DNA of 5,186 nt from a bacterium (GTDB lineage: Bacteria > Bacillota > Clostridia > Oscillospirales > Acutalibacteraceae). The notes beneath the pieces were generated by a model. The model made no database searches, had not been told where the DNA came from, and saw only the letters and a list, made by a program, of their open reading frames with translations. The stretch covers positions 1-5,186 of the forward strand of contig JAHKXX010000067.1 of NCBI GenBank assembly GCA_020627425.1, written 5' to 3'. Both the position numbers and the translations under genes were made by a program. Shown piece after piece: positions 1-5,093 of this stretch; the first letter of the stretch is position 1; every line of letters begins with the position of its first letter.

Positions 1-158
1 ATAATGATTCCCGATGATTTATAATGAGTGCTTCTCCAACTATAATTTTTTGAACCTTTGTTTTTGGGGAAACAATGCAAATTATCTTTTATCTTTTCAA
101 GTTCCTTATAAGTAATATTTTTATTTAATTCTATAGTATGGATAAAATATCCATTCAT
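1..158 (-). CDS. 5' part of an unrecognised AT-rich gene, cut by the window edge
   Basis: An open frame of 52 complete codons starts at ATG 158-156 and runs leftward off the window without a stop. The start is supported by GGAGTG at 165-170, six bases upstream. The peptide begins MNGYFIHTIELNKN and continues lysine- and asparagine-rich, with a tryptophan and several aromatic residues near the edge (YSWRSTHYKSSG). I do not recognise a family. Its base composition is much more AT-rich than the operon to its right, and it lies beyond that operon's terminator, so it is a separate transcription unit. The upstream 159-333 region holds repeated operator- or iteron-like sites, which would fit a replication or regulatory gene, but that is only a guess from position. 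The remaining alternative is a chance open frame in AT-rich DNA; the ribosome site argues against that. Confidence 0.6.
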   Translation of the reverse strand, partial: MNGYFIHTIELNKNITYKELEKIKDNLHCFPKNKGSKNYSWRSTHYKSSGII

Positions 159-240
159 AATTATCACTCCGTTATATTATTTTATTAAGCCTGTAGTGAT
201 AAATATAAAAAATAATTCTAAAACATAATATTAAATGATA

Positions 241-333
241 TTACTATATAAATAAAATATAGTAACTATACCAACATTATTGTTAATATAGTTACTATTA
301 GTATATAATATTATTTTTTATACTATTGGTATA
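241..333. repeat. cluster of TACTAT/ATAGTA repeats
   Basis: Direct copies of TACTAT occur at 242-247, 293-298 and 321-326, with a fourth outside the cluster at 375-380; an inverted ATAGTA lies at 259-264. TTACTATAT (241-249) is the exact inverse of ATATAGTAA (257-265). ATAGTAACTATA (259-270) is the exact inverse of TATAGTTACTAT (287-298). TATACCAA (267-274) is mirrored by TTGGTATA (326-333), and TACTATTAGTA (293-303) is a palindrome around one base. AT-rich DNA gives some such repeats by chance, but a 12-bp perfect pair with nested smaller pairs is more than I would expect. Operator or iteron is inference. Confidence 0.5.
259..298. repeat. 12-bp perfect inverted repeat with nested AACA/TGTT arms
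   Basis: The arms at 259-270 and 287-298 match at all 12 positions. Inside the 16-base spacer, AACA (273-276) and TGTT (281-284) pair around the loop TTAT, so one strand could fold into a stem with a two-base internal loop. It lies about 100-140 bases upstream of the left gene start, within range of an operator or a replication hairpin. Confidence 0.55.
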
Positions 334-370
334 AATATACGTATATATAAGAGAATAGGAATAAAGGGAT

Positions 371-430
371 GTAATACTATATTTATATACTCCATACTAC
401 AAGGTACGGAATATATAAAATAGATATTAC
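371..430 (-). other. 60-base hairpin, possible minus-strand RNA structure
   Basis: Two 27-base arms (371-397 and 404-430) flank a six-base loop. Twenty of 27 positions pair. The two isolated mismatches (390 with 411, 394 with 407) become G-U wobble pairs only if the minus strand is the RNA, giving a continuous 16-pair inner stem; then a five-by-five internal loop and six outer pairs follow. It is downstream of the operon terminator and upstream of the left gene. A regulatory leader, a replication hairpin or an element end are all possible. Confidence 0.45.
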
Positions 431-479
431 CCAATTTTTTATATTACTGTTTACAAAATAAGATTTCATAATAAACATC

Positions 480-526
480 AAAAAAAGCAGCAGACTGTTC
501 AATGGTATGGTCTGCTGCTCTTTTTT
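480..526. terminator. strong bidirectional intrinsic terminator ending the operon
   Basis: A perfect 10-bp stem, AGCAGCAGAC (486-495) with GTCTGCTGCT (510-519), encloses a 14-base loop. Reading leftward it is followed by a run of seven T (480-486, the last within the stem); reading rightward by six T (521-526). It starts directly after the stop codon of the last operon gene (TAA at 525-527), so it most likely ends the leftward transcript. It could also stop rightward transcripts from the AT-rich region. Confidence 0.9.
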
Positions 527-791
527 ATTTGCTTTCCGTCTGATCAATAATTTCCAGCATGAATTTTCCGCCGAGCCTGACACCGGTCACAAACATCTGA
601 CGGGTGTCAATATGAACAAGATTGCTTTCAGCTTCATGATATTTCAGAAACAGCTCCTTACACTCAGGGTATGTATTCAGAAGTGCGTCTTCTGCTTTGC
701 ATACCCTGTCAAGTGCCTGTTTGTACTCATCGGTCTGTATCTTCTGCGGACGGAAAAGCTCGCTTTCGTAGATATCCCACAATATTCCCAT
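525..791 (-). CDS. small DUF6809-like protein, 88 residues
   Basis: The protein begins MGILWDIYESELFRP and ends with a helix-rich segment including FVTGVRLGGKFMLEI. The pattern of an N-terminal ILxDxYxxxxxP motif, a charged helical centre and a C-terminal FxxGxxLGxxMxxE helix resembles the small DUF6809 family of Firmicutes as I remember it; that match is from memory. Function is unknown. It looks soluble, with no signal peptide or membrane segment. I start it at ATG 791-789 because GGAGG (801-805) lies nine bases upstream; a longer TTG start at 809 would swallow that site. It begins one base after the stop of the DUF960-like gene, so translation is probably coupled, and its stop abuts the terminator. 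It is the last gene of the operon. Confidence 0.7.
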   Translation of the reverse strand: MGILWDIYESELFRPQKIQTDEYKQALDRVCKAEDALLNTYPECKELFLKYHEAESNLVHIDTRQMFVTGVRLGGKFMLEIIDQTESK

Positions 792-792
792 A

Positions 793-1110
793 TCAGTATT
801 CCTCCGCAAGCAGCATCGTCACATGGTCGATATCATCTATAATGTAGACCTTGCAGTTTATTTCCTCATCGACCGGGAAAACATAATCCATTTTTGCATC
901 CGGCTGTTCCTGCTCGTGCCTGATATGAAGCATCCTGCCGTCTCCTTCACCTGTTGTATCTATCTTGAACACTTGCAGATAATCAAGCTGTCCTGCCGTT
1001 TTACCGTGCATGATCTCCACACACATAAACAGAAACAGCTGCACATCCGGCGGCAATGTGTCCGTTATACCTTTGGTGACATATTTCTTACCGTCAAACT
1101 TGTATCCCAT
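793..1110 (-). CDS. DUF960-like protein, 105 residues
   Basis: The protein starts MGYKFDGKKYVTKGI and has the segments KYVTKGITDTLPPDVQLFLF, LDYLQVFKID and RHEQEQPDAKMDYVF. The pattern RYxTxGIxxxLPxxLQxFLW, then DYLQVF, then HxQExP is what I know of the DUF960 family, found in Firmicutes phages and mobile elements. Its function is unknown. It has no membrane segment and looks like a compact, acidic cytoplasmic protein. The start at ATG 1110-1108 is preferred because GAGGTGG (1116-1122) lies just upstream; a GTG at 1134 would extend it by eight residues and make it overlap the preceding gene. The gap to the amidotransferase-fold gene is 10 bases and the next gene follows after one base, so it was probably selected as part of this block. 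Confidence 0.75.
   Translation of the reverse strand: MGYKFDGKKYVTKGITDTLPPDVQLFLFMCVEIMHGKTAGQLDYLQVFKIDTTGEGDGRMLHIRHEQEQPDAKMDYVFPVDEEINCKVYIIDDIDHVTMLLAEEY
801..805 (-). promoter_or_regulatory. ribosome binding site of the DUF6809-like gene
   Basis: GGAGG lies nine bases before ATG 791, within the last codons of the DUF960-like gene, and excludes the upstream TTG start at 809. Confidence 0.75.
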
Positions 1111-1115
1111 CTCGA

Positions 1116-1122
1116 CCACCTC
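1116..1122 (-). promoter_or_regulatory. ribosome binding site of the DUF960-like gene
   Basis: GAGGTGG, overlapping the stop of the amidotransferase-fold gene, precedes ATG 1110 by five bases (eight from its GAGG core). It favours this start over GTG 1134. Confidence 0.75.
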
Positions 1123-2068
1123 ACATATAAACACCGATACACTCTTTGGCTTCGTTCAGACAATCACGCAGCATATCATGATCCATCATCATAAGTTCTA
1201 TATCTTCATCCTCATACCCCATTTCATACAGCATCATGATTTCTTCATTAGAAACACCGAACATATTACCGTATTCGCAAAGATAGCTGTCATAATCCTC
1301 TGTTTCTCTGAATGCTCTACAGCCGCAATATCCGAAAAAGTCATCATATTCAGGTGTAAAGCGGCTTCTCTCAATAATACCGTTCTTGTCTATGCTGACC
1401 ATTTCGCCCTCACTTACCGGAATGACATCTACAGTCTGCTTTTCAAAGATCGTTCCACGCAACGCCATCTGCATAATTTCCTTTGTGGAAGTATACACAT
1501 ATATGCCGAGCTTCTGAAAATGCAGGAGACATATCGGATTGTTCCATTTGCTGATGTAGAGCTTTTCTTCAGATGTAAGCACAGTGAATACAAATAAGCC
1601 GTTTACCTGATCGGACATTTTGCCGATAGTTTCAAAATCCGCCTTGCCGTACTTTTCAATAAGCTGCACTGCGGTATAGCTGTCGGTCTTTATCTTTGTT
1701 TTCGGCAGCTGCTCCTGCTTTTGAACCTGTTCGTAATTGAACAGTACACCATTATGGCATAAAGCAAAATCACTTTCCGCAGTATGACCTACAAAGGGAT
1801 GATTGTTGTAATTATTCCTTGCATCGCCGTGAGTCGCCATACGGGTATGTCCTGTCAGAATAGTAATGTCTGACGGAAAATAGAAGTTGACCTCATGGGA
1901 CGGCTGAGGCTTTTTGTAAATAACAATCTTTCCGTTTCTGACATAGGCTACTCCCGATGCATCCGTTCCTCTCAATTCCGATGCTATGGACAAGTTTCTG
2001 ACAAGCTTTTTCAATTCCTTCTTACTCAGAATTTTTCCGTAATTGATAAATCCATACAATGCACACAT
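1121..2068 (-). CDS. class II glutamine amidotransferase-fold protein (Ntn hydrolase), 315 residues
   Basis: The family uses an N-terminal cysteine, exposed by removal of Met1, to hydrolyse glutamine or a related amide. Starting at ATG 2068 gives MCALYGF, putting Cys2 at the needed place; a start six codons upstream would bury it, so the ribosome site AGGAGGAG at 2076-2083 and the chemistry agree. Other class II motifs are RGTDASG (33-39), GHTRMATHG (73-81, like GlmS), NNHP (88-91), HNGVLFN (105-111) and a following TDSYTAVQLIEKYG segment. There is no phosphosugar isomerase, PRTase or synthetase domain, so this is not GlmS, PurF or AsnB. Residues from about 230 to the end form an acidic, Met- and Cys-containing tail of unknown role. 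It starts one base after the amidoligase stop, which implies coupled production; together they may act on the same amide-linked substrate, either supplying ammonia or cleaving the product. Confidence 0.92.
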   Translation of the reverse strand: MCALYGFINYGKILSKKELKKLVRNLSIASELRGTDASGVAYVRNGKIVIYKKPQPSHEVNFYFPSDITILTGHTRMATHGDARNNYNNHPFVGHTAESDFALCHNGVLFNYEQVQKQEQLPKTKIKTDSYTAVQLIEKYGKADFETIGKMSDQVNGLFVFTVLTSEEKLYISKWNNPICLLHFQKLGIYVYTSTKEIMQMALRGTIFEKQTVDVIPVSEGEMVSIDKNGIIERSRFTPEYDDFFGYCGCRAFRETEDYDSYLCEYGNMFGVSNEEIMMLYEMGYEDEDIELMMMDHDMLRDCLNEAKECIGVYM

Positions 2069-2069
2069 T

Positions 2070-3176
2070 TCATATCTCCTCCTCATTTGTTACAGGTTCA
2101 TTCACATACAAACGTCTTTCTTTCAGATAGCGGATAAGCTCCTGACAGCTTTCGGGTATCATTATGACAAATTCGTTCCATGACTGCTTCTGAATGGCAG
2201 TATCACTCAGTCTGATGGCATTTTCGCATATAAGATCAACCATCTCTATAGCTGCAATGAACGTGTTGTATTTCAGCGTACCCCTGAACAGCCTTATCTC
2301 GATAGTGTCATAATTGGTAATGTTCACACAGGCATATCTGCCCTTGCGGTTCTTTTTAGCATCTTCCAGAATATCTTTCGGCTTATCTTTATACCCATAT
2401 CGTGACGCCCAATGCTCGACCGCATATTCCGATCTTCTTGAAAAGTTGAACATCTCGTTCCAGTGGCTTTCAAAGAAGAACATGATTCGGCTGATAACTT
2501 CTTCCTGTTCCTCAACGGTTTCCCCCAAGTCCTCACGTCCGATATGTATGTGCAGTCCGCAGGTATTTGTATTGTGTGAACGGTAATACATACTGACAGC
2601 CTTTTTCATCACATCTGCCCATGGAAATTCCGTCTTGTGATATTGCAGGGAACAGGGATGAGAAACAAGCTCCATGCCGTCACTGAGTGAGCTGTCTGAC
2701 TTGATATACAGATTTTCCTCATCGGAATTGGCTATGTTGTACAGCACCTCTGCATTGCCGTCATCCTTGCCACCCTTGTCAATTTCAAGCTCCACACCGT
2801 AGTATCTTATCTTCTTTTCATCCGGACAATGATGGAATATCGGGTCAGGCTTGTAGGAATATTCGTTGATAAAATCATCACAAATATCATCATAACAGGA
2901 CTGACAGTAGGGATAATCTCCGTGCCAGTTAGTGTCATCGTCATGGATAAGACGGTCGCACCTTTCGCAGCGGTGATATTCGTTTTCATAACAGGTTCTG
3001 CAAATCGAAGTGTCACTGTCGCCGTAATCGTTGTCGCTGAAATATCTGTCACCGCAGCAGTCACAGGTGAATGTCCTGTTTCTGTAACATTCTTCGCAAA
3101 TAACGCTGTCCTCGACCTCGTAAAAATTTTCACCATCAATAATGCTGCCGCAGCAGCTGCAAGTTATTTCACTCAT
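2070..3176 (-). CDS. amidoligase family protein with three N-terminal zinc-finger-like modules, 368 residues
   Basis: Residues 127 onward carry signatures of the Amidoligase_2 family, a glutamine-synthetase-like COOH-NH2 ligase fold predicted to form amide bonds using ATP: GVELEI (127-132), SDGMELVSHP (165-174), CGLHIHIG (206-213), RYACVNI (280-286) and TIEIRLFRGTL (291-301). The acidic and histidine residues there would bind metal and nucleotide. Residues 6-94 hold three CxxC-17 residues-CxxC modules spaced exactly 32 residues apart (Cys 6/9/27/30, 38/41/59/62, 70/73/91/94), probably each binding one zinc; they resemble LIM or zinc-ribbon units and may bind protein or nucleic acid. The start has a good site, AAAGGAG at 3184-3190, seven bases upstream. 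It lies 60 bases after the annealing-protein gene, beyond a terminator-like hairpin, and one base before the amidotransferase-fold gene. Substrates are unknown; activity on peptides or proteins is inference from the family. Confidence 0.9.
   Translation of the reverse strand: MSEITCSCCGSIIDGENFYEVEDSVICEECYRNRTFTCDCCGDRYFSDNDYGDSDTSICRTCYENEYHRCERCDRLIHDDDTNWHGDYPYCQSCYDDICDDFINEYSYKPDPIFHHCPDEKKIRYYGVELEIDKGGKDDGNAEVLYNIANSDEENLYIKSDSSLSDGMELVSHPCSLQYHKTEFPWADVMKKAVSMYYRSHNTNTCGLHIHIGREDLGETVEEQEEVISRIMFFFESHWNEMFNFSRRSEYAVEHWASRYGYKDKPKDILEDAKKNRKGRYACVNITNYDTIEIRLFRGTLKYNTFIAAIEMVDLICENAIRLSDTAIQKQSWNEFVIMIPESCQELIRYLKERRLYVNEPVTNEEEI
2076..2083 (-). promoter_or_regulatory. ribosome binding site that fixes the start at 2068
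   Basis: AGGAGGAG lies seven bases before ATG 2068, inside the last codons of the amidoligase gene. It selects the start that places the catalytic cysteine second, rather than an upstream non-ATG codon. Confidence 0.9.
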
Positions 3177-3197
3177 AGCAATTCTCCTTTAAAACGC

Positions 3198-3232
3198 AAA
3201 AAGACCGCCAGTAACTCTCGCCACTGACGGTC
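3198..3232 (-). terminator. intra-operon terminator or attenuator-like hairpin
   Basis: GACCGCCAGT (3203-3212) and ACTGACGGTC (3223-3232) enclose a 10-base loop. The single mismatch (3208 with 3227) is C-A on the plus strand but a G-U wobble in minus-strand RNA, giving ten continuous pairs, and five U follow (3198-3202). This orientation evidence says it works on the leftward transcript. It starts four bases after the stop of the annealing-protein gene and ends seven bases before the amidoligase ribosome site, leaving no room for a promoter between. Partial termination would reduce the distal genes relative to the recombination genes. Confidence 0.75.
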
Positions 3233-3236
3233 AATT

Positions 3237-3920
3237 TCATGCTGATTTTGTTTTTGTTCGTTTCAGGCTATTTATTGCCTTGGTTAATAGTTCGGGTGTC
3301 ATTTCGTCAATGCTGTTTACTCCGTATCTTGCAAGTACGGTATCAAGCATAACTCCGGTTCTGTTCAGTTCAGTGTGCAGCTCGTTGAGATTACTGTTTT
3401 TTTGACTGACCTGCTTTGGGAACATGGAATACACAACCTCACCTGAATTACAGTTAAGTACAGACAAACCGGTGATCTCCCTGTCCTTATTGTAGGAAAT
3501 GTCGCTGACCTGAAATTTATCATAACAGATCAGCTTATCGCCTTTCCGCTGAATGCTGCACTTCTGAGCCGACACCCATACAAACGGAGCGGAATACAAT
3601 TCTCTTCCGATACCGACAGATACACAGGCTCTCTTGAAACTATCTGACGCTTGTCCTTTTTCTTTCTCCGTGTAGCTGACAGTCCCTACATCCTGTTTGG
3701 ATATCCATTCTTTCTTTTCGGAGTCCCAGATTTCTACCGTACAATATAGATTGCCGTCAATACTCTGGTGAGTCCTCTTCCATCCCAAACAGCCAAAGGT
3801 CTCGTCAAGTATCTTCATATCGGCTCGTGCGTCTTTGTACAAAAGCAGCGATAAACCTTTATCACTGATAGTCCCGATACGGCACTCAATTTCATCTGCT
3901 CTAAGTAATCTTATTTCCAT
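3237..3920 (-). CDS. Rad52/Sak-like single-strand DNA annealing protein, 227 residues
   Basis: Phage annealing proteins of this group coat single-stranded DNA and pair complementary strands. The N-terminal half matches the Rad52/Rad22 (Sak) pattern: YKDARADMKILDETFG (28-43) followed by W47 and H51, then a beta strand YCTVEIWD (59-66), VGTVSYTEKEKG (78-89), and the signature ASDSFKRACVSVGIGRELY (91-109). The family consensus as I know it reads YxDARxxMxxLDExxGxxxW and SDAFKRAaxxxGIGRxLY, which fits closely. Residues after about 165 are a variable tail with a helical, basic end (KRTKTKSA), perhaps for partner or DNA contact. It follows the exonuclease stop by 12 bases, with the weak site AAGGCGGTG at 3926-3934 upstream of ATG 3920. 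The exonuclease would resect DNA and this protein anneal the exposed strand. An intrinsic terminator sits just after its stop. Confidence 0.85.
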   Translation of the reverse strand: MEIRLLRADEIECRIGTISDKGLSLLLYKDARADMKILDETFGCLGWKRTHQSIDGNLYCTVEIWDSEKKEWISKQDVGTVSYTEKEKGQASDSFKRACVSVGIGRELYSAPFVWVSAQKCSIQRKGDKLICYDKFQVSDISYNKDREITGLSVLNCNSGEVVYSMFPKQVSQKNSNLNELHTELNRTGVMLDTVLARYGVNSIDEMTPELLTKAINSLKRTKTKSA

Positions 3921-3932
3921 ACCATCACCGCC

Positions 3933-4868
3933 TTAACTCATGCTGAAACGCCTGTACTGCGAATGTGTGACATACTTCTTGTACAGTTCAGGGTTATCAG
4001 CTTTTAATCTTGTCTTGTCAAAGCCCGATGAAATGACCTGCTTCCATGAGATCTTATACTTTCCAGCCACACCGGTTTCATTATTCTGCATCAAGCTTTT
4101 TATACGGTTGCTGATTGCGTCTTTGGCTGCTGTCAGCTTGCTGATCTCATCTGAAAGTCTGCTGTATTCCTCGCAGTCAGTTATAACATCTTCCGGTAAA
4201 TCTATTGTCTGACCATTTGAGAAACTGTATTTACTATTGAAAAACTCTGTGGTAGCCTTTGTACCGTCAATTTCCGGTGCAATGCCGCCAAGTACATTGA
4301 CCTCCCAGAACAGCTTTTCCATAGCGATTATTTTGGCGATCATCTCATCATCACGTTCAATAAGCCTGTACTCAAAATGATTTCCGCCGATCAATGCAGC
4401 TATGTAGGTTTTCACTGCACCTGTTACCGCCATATAATGCTGAACTTGCAGCATATATTCCGGAGGAATGCCGCTTTGCCAGTCGTCAAGCTTATATGCA
4501 GAGGCGGTCTTTGCTTCAAATATGCACATTTCGCCGTAAAGGTTTATAACTCCGTCCAGGTTTGCAAGCATAAACGGATGCTCCACACTTTGCAGGAGCA
4601 TATGCTTCTGACGTACCTTCAAGCCAGTTCTTGCCATAAATTCCTTACGAACAACAGGCTCAAGTATTGTACCAAAGTGGGTATATTCGTTGTCGCTTTC
4701 TGCCGGTTCAATCTGACCTGTCTTTTCAAGCCATATCTGATATACCGACCTATACGGGTTGATTCCTGCGATTACCGAAACGTCTGAACCGCCGATTCCC
4801 ATTGTCCTGTACCTGAGCCAGTCGGCACGGCTCAGGTCAGATGTCTTTATAAGTACTTTTGCACTCAC
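3933..4868 (-). CDS. yqaJ-like: YqaJ/lambda-exonuclease family recombinase nuclease, 311 residues
   Basis: This family degrades one strand of double-stranded DNA ends to create single-stranded tails for recombination. The PD-(D/E)xK core is clear: GIGGSDVSVIAGINPY (24-39), the conserved helix with GTILEP (66-71, Glu70), NLDG (103-106, Asp105), EAK (118-120, metal-binding Glu and catalytic Lys) and LQVQHYM (140-146, the Q-x3-Y motif). Residues 226-260 look like a coiled coil, and the end KKYVTHSQYRRFSMS is the typical YqaJ C-terminus. I start at GTG 4868-4866: AAGGAG at 4877-4882 is eight bases upstream, whereas a GTG at 4877 overlaps that site. The small-protein gene ends five bases upstream, and the annealing-protein gene follows after 12 bases. 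No catalytic residue appears missing, so it should be active. Confidence 0.94.
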   Translation of the reverse strand: MSAKVLIKTSDLSRADWLRYRTMGIGGSDVSVIAGINPYRSVYQIWLEKTGQIEPAESDNEYTHFGTILEPVVRKEFMARTGLKVRQKHMLLQSVEHPFMLANLDGVINLYGEMCIFEAKTASAYKLDDWQSGIPPEYMLQVQHYMAVTGAVKTYIAALIGGNHFEYRLIERDDEMIAKIIAMEKLFWEVNVLGGIAPEIDGTKATTEFFNSKYSFSNGQTIDLPEDVITDCEEYSRLSDEISKLTAAKDAISNRIKSLMQNNETGVAGKYKISWKQVISSGFDKTRLKADNPELYKKYVTHSQYRRFSMS

Positions 4869-4873
4869 GATTA

Positions 4874-4972
4874 TCACTCCTTCTTTTTCTCAAGCAAGAA
4901 CTTGATGAATTCTTCGGCAATGTCCACAAGAATGCCGCCGATCAGGATAAGTATTGTCTTTGTCTGTTTCAT
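4874..4972 (-). CDS. small hydrophobic/amphipathic protein, 32 residues, first gene of the operon
   Basis: ATG 4972-4970 opens 32 codons ending at TGA 4876-4874. It has the best ribosome site of the window, AAAGGAGG at 4981-4988, eight bases upstream. The peptide has a short basic N-terminus (MKQTK), an uninterrupted hydrophobic stretch at residues 7-16 (ILILIGGILV), an amphipathic segment with acidic residues at 17-27 and a lysine-rich end (LLEKKKE). It could be a membrane-associated peptide or a translated leader. Its stop overlaps the ribosome site of the exonuclease gene, so translating it would bring ribosomes to that gene. I know no family for it. A longer frame in the same DNA has a poor start and an unprotein-like C-terminus, so I prefer this one. 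Confidence 0.65.
   Translation of the reverse strand: MKQTKTILILIGGILVDIAEEFIKFLLEKKKE
4877..4882 (-). promoter_or_regulatory. ribosome binding site of the exonuclease gene
   Basis: AAGGAG precedes GTG 4868 by eight bases and is itself part of the last codons of the 32-residue gene. It overlaps the alternative GTG at 4877, which therefore cannot be the start. Confidence 0.85.
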
Positions 4973-4980
4973 TTGTTGAA

Positions 4981-4988
4981 CCTCCTTT
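4981..4988 (-). promoter_or_regulatory. strong ribosome binding site of the 32-residue gene
   Basis: AAAGGAGG is a near-perfect anti-16S match at eight bases from ATG 4972. It is the main reason to accept this short gene. Confidence 0.8.
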
Positions 4989-4995
4989 GTTTCGC

Positions 4996-5012
4996 ATCGG
5001 CAAGCTGCCGAT
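4996..5012 (-). other. short leader hairpin
   Basis: ATCGGCA (4996-5002) and TGCCGAT (5006-5012) form a seven-base stem with a three-base loop in the predicted leader RNA, seven bases upstream of the strong ribosome site. No U run follows, so it is not a terminator. It may modulate translation or be part of the larger dyad. Confidence 0.45.
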
Positions 5013-5066
5013 CCCTTTATAATCATGATAAGGAAATGAATGCCGAATGTTCATTATCTCACAACG

Positions 5067-5093
5067 ATTATAAAGAGAACGTAAGCACTGCAA
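5067..5093 (-). promoter_or_regulatory. probable sigma-A-type operon promoter
   Basis: On the minus strand, TTGCAG (5088-5093) and a consensus TATAAT (5067-5072) are separated by 15 bases, shorter than the ideal 17. Transcription would start near 5060 and give a leader of roughly 85 bases before the first ribosome-bound start. The -10 box is within the right arm of a large palindrome, so a repressor binding that dyad could block it. Confidence 0.5.

Larger units (their letters stand above)
159..479. other. AT-rich intergenic region with repeats
   Basis: No convincing gene lies here. G+C in 181-360 is about 16% (28 of 180 by hand count). It holds short TACTAT/ATAGTA repeats at 241-333, a 12-bp inverted repeat at 259-298, a 12-bp perfect palindrome ATATACGTATAT at 335-346, and a long hairpin at 371-430. 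Such density is seen in replication origins, partition sites and operators of mobile elements, but nothing decides between these. A weak possible promoter for the leftward gene is TTGGTA (269-274) with TATATA (245-250) and an 18-base spacer; it overlaps the repeats. Confidence 0.5.

Noticed and set aside
383..583. Minus-strand open frame of 66 codons
   Set aside because: It crosses the strong terminator and overlaps the end of the DUF6809-like gene in another frame; no good ribosome site and unprotein-like sequence.
1010..1597. Plus-strand frame of 195 codons, and other long plus-strand frames at 507-842, 823-1194, 2829-3227 and 4377-4787
   Set aside because: Each is antisense to a gene with clear family motifs, lacks recognisable domains and reads as typical shadow sequence.
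3206..3234. TTGACC (3229-3234, minus strand) as a -35 box for the distal genes
   Set aside because: At 17 bases the matching -10 position reads CTGGCG; the TTGACC is explained by the base of the terminator stem.
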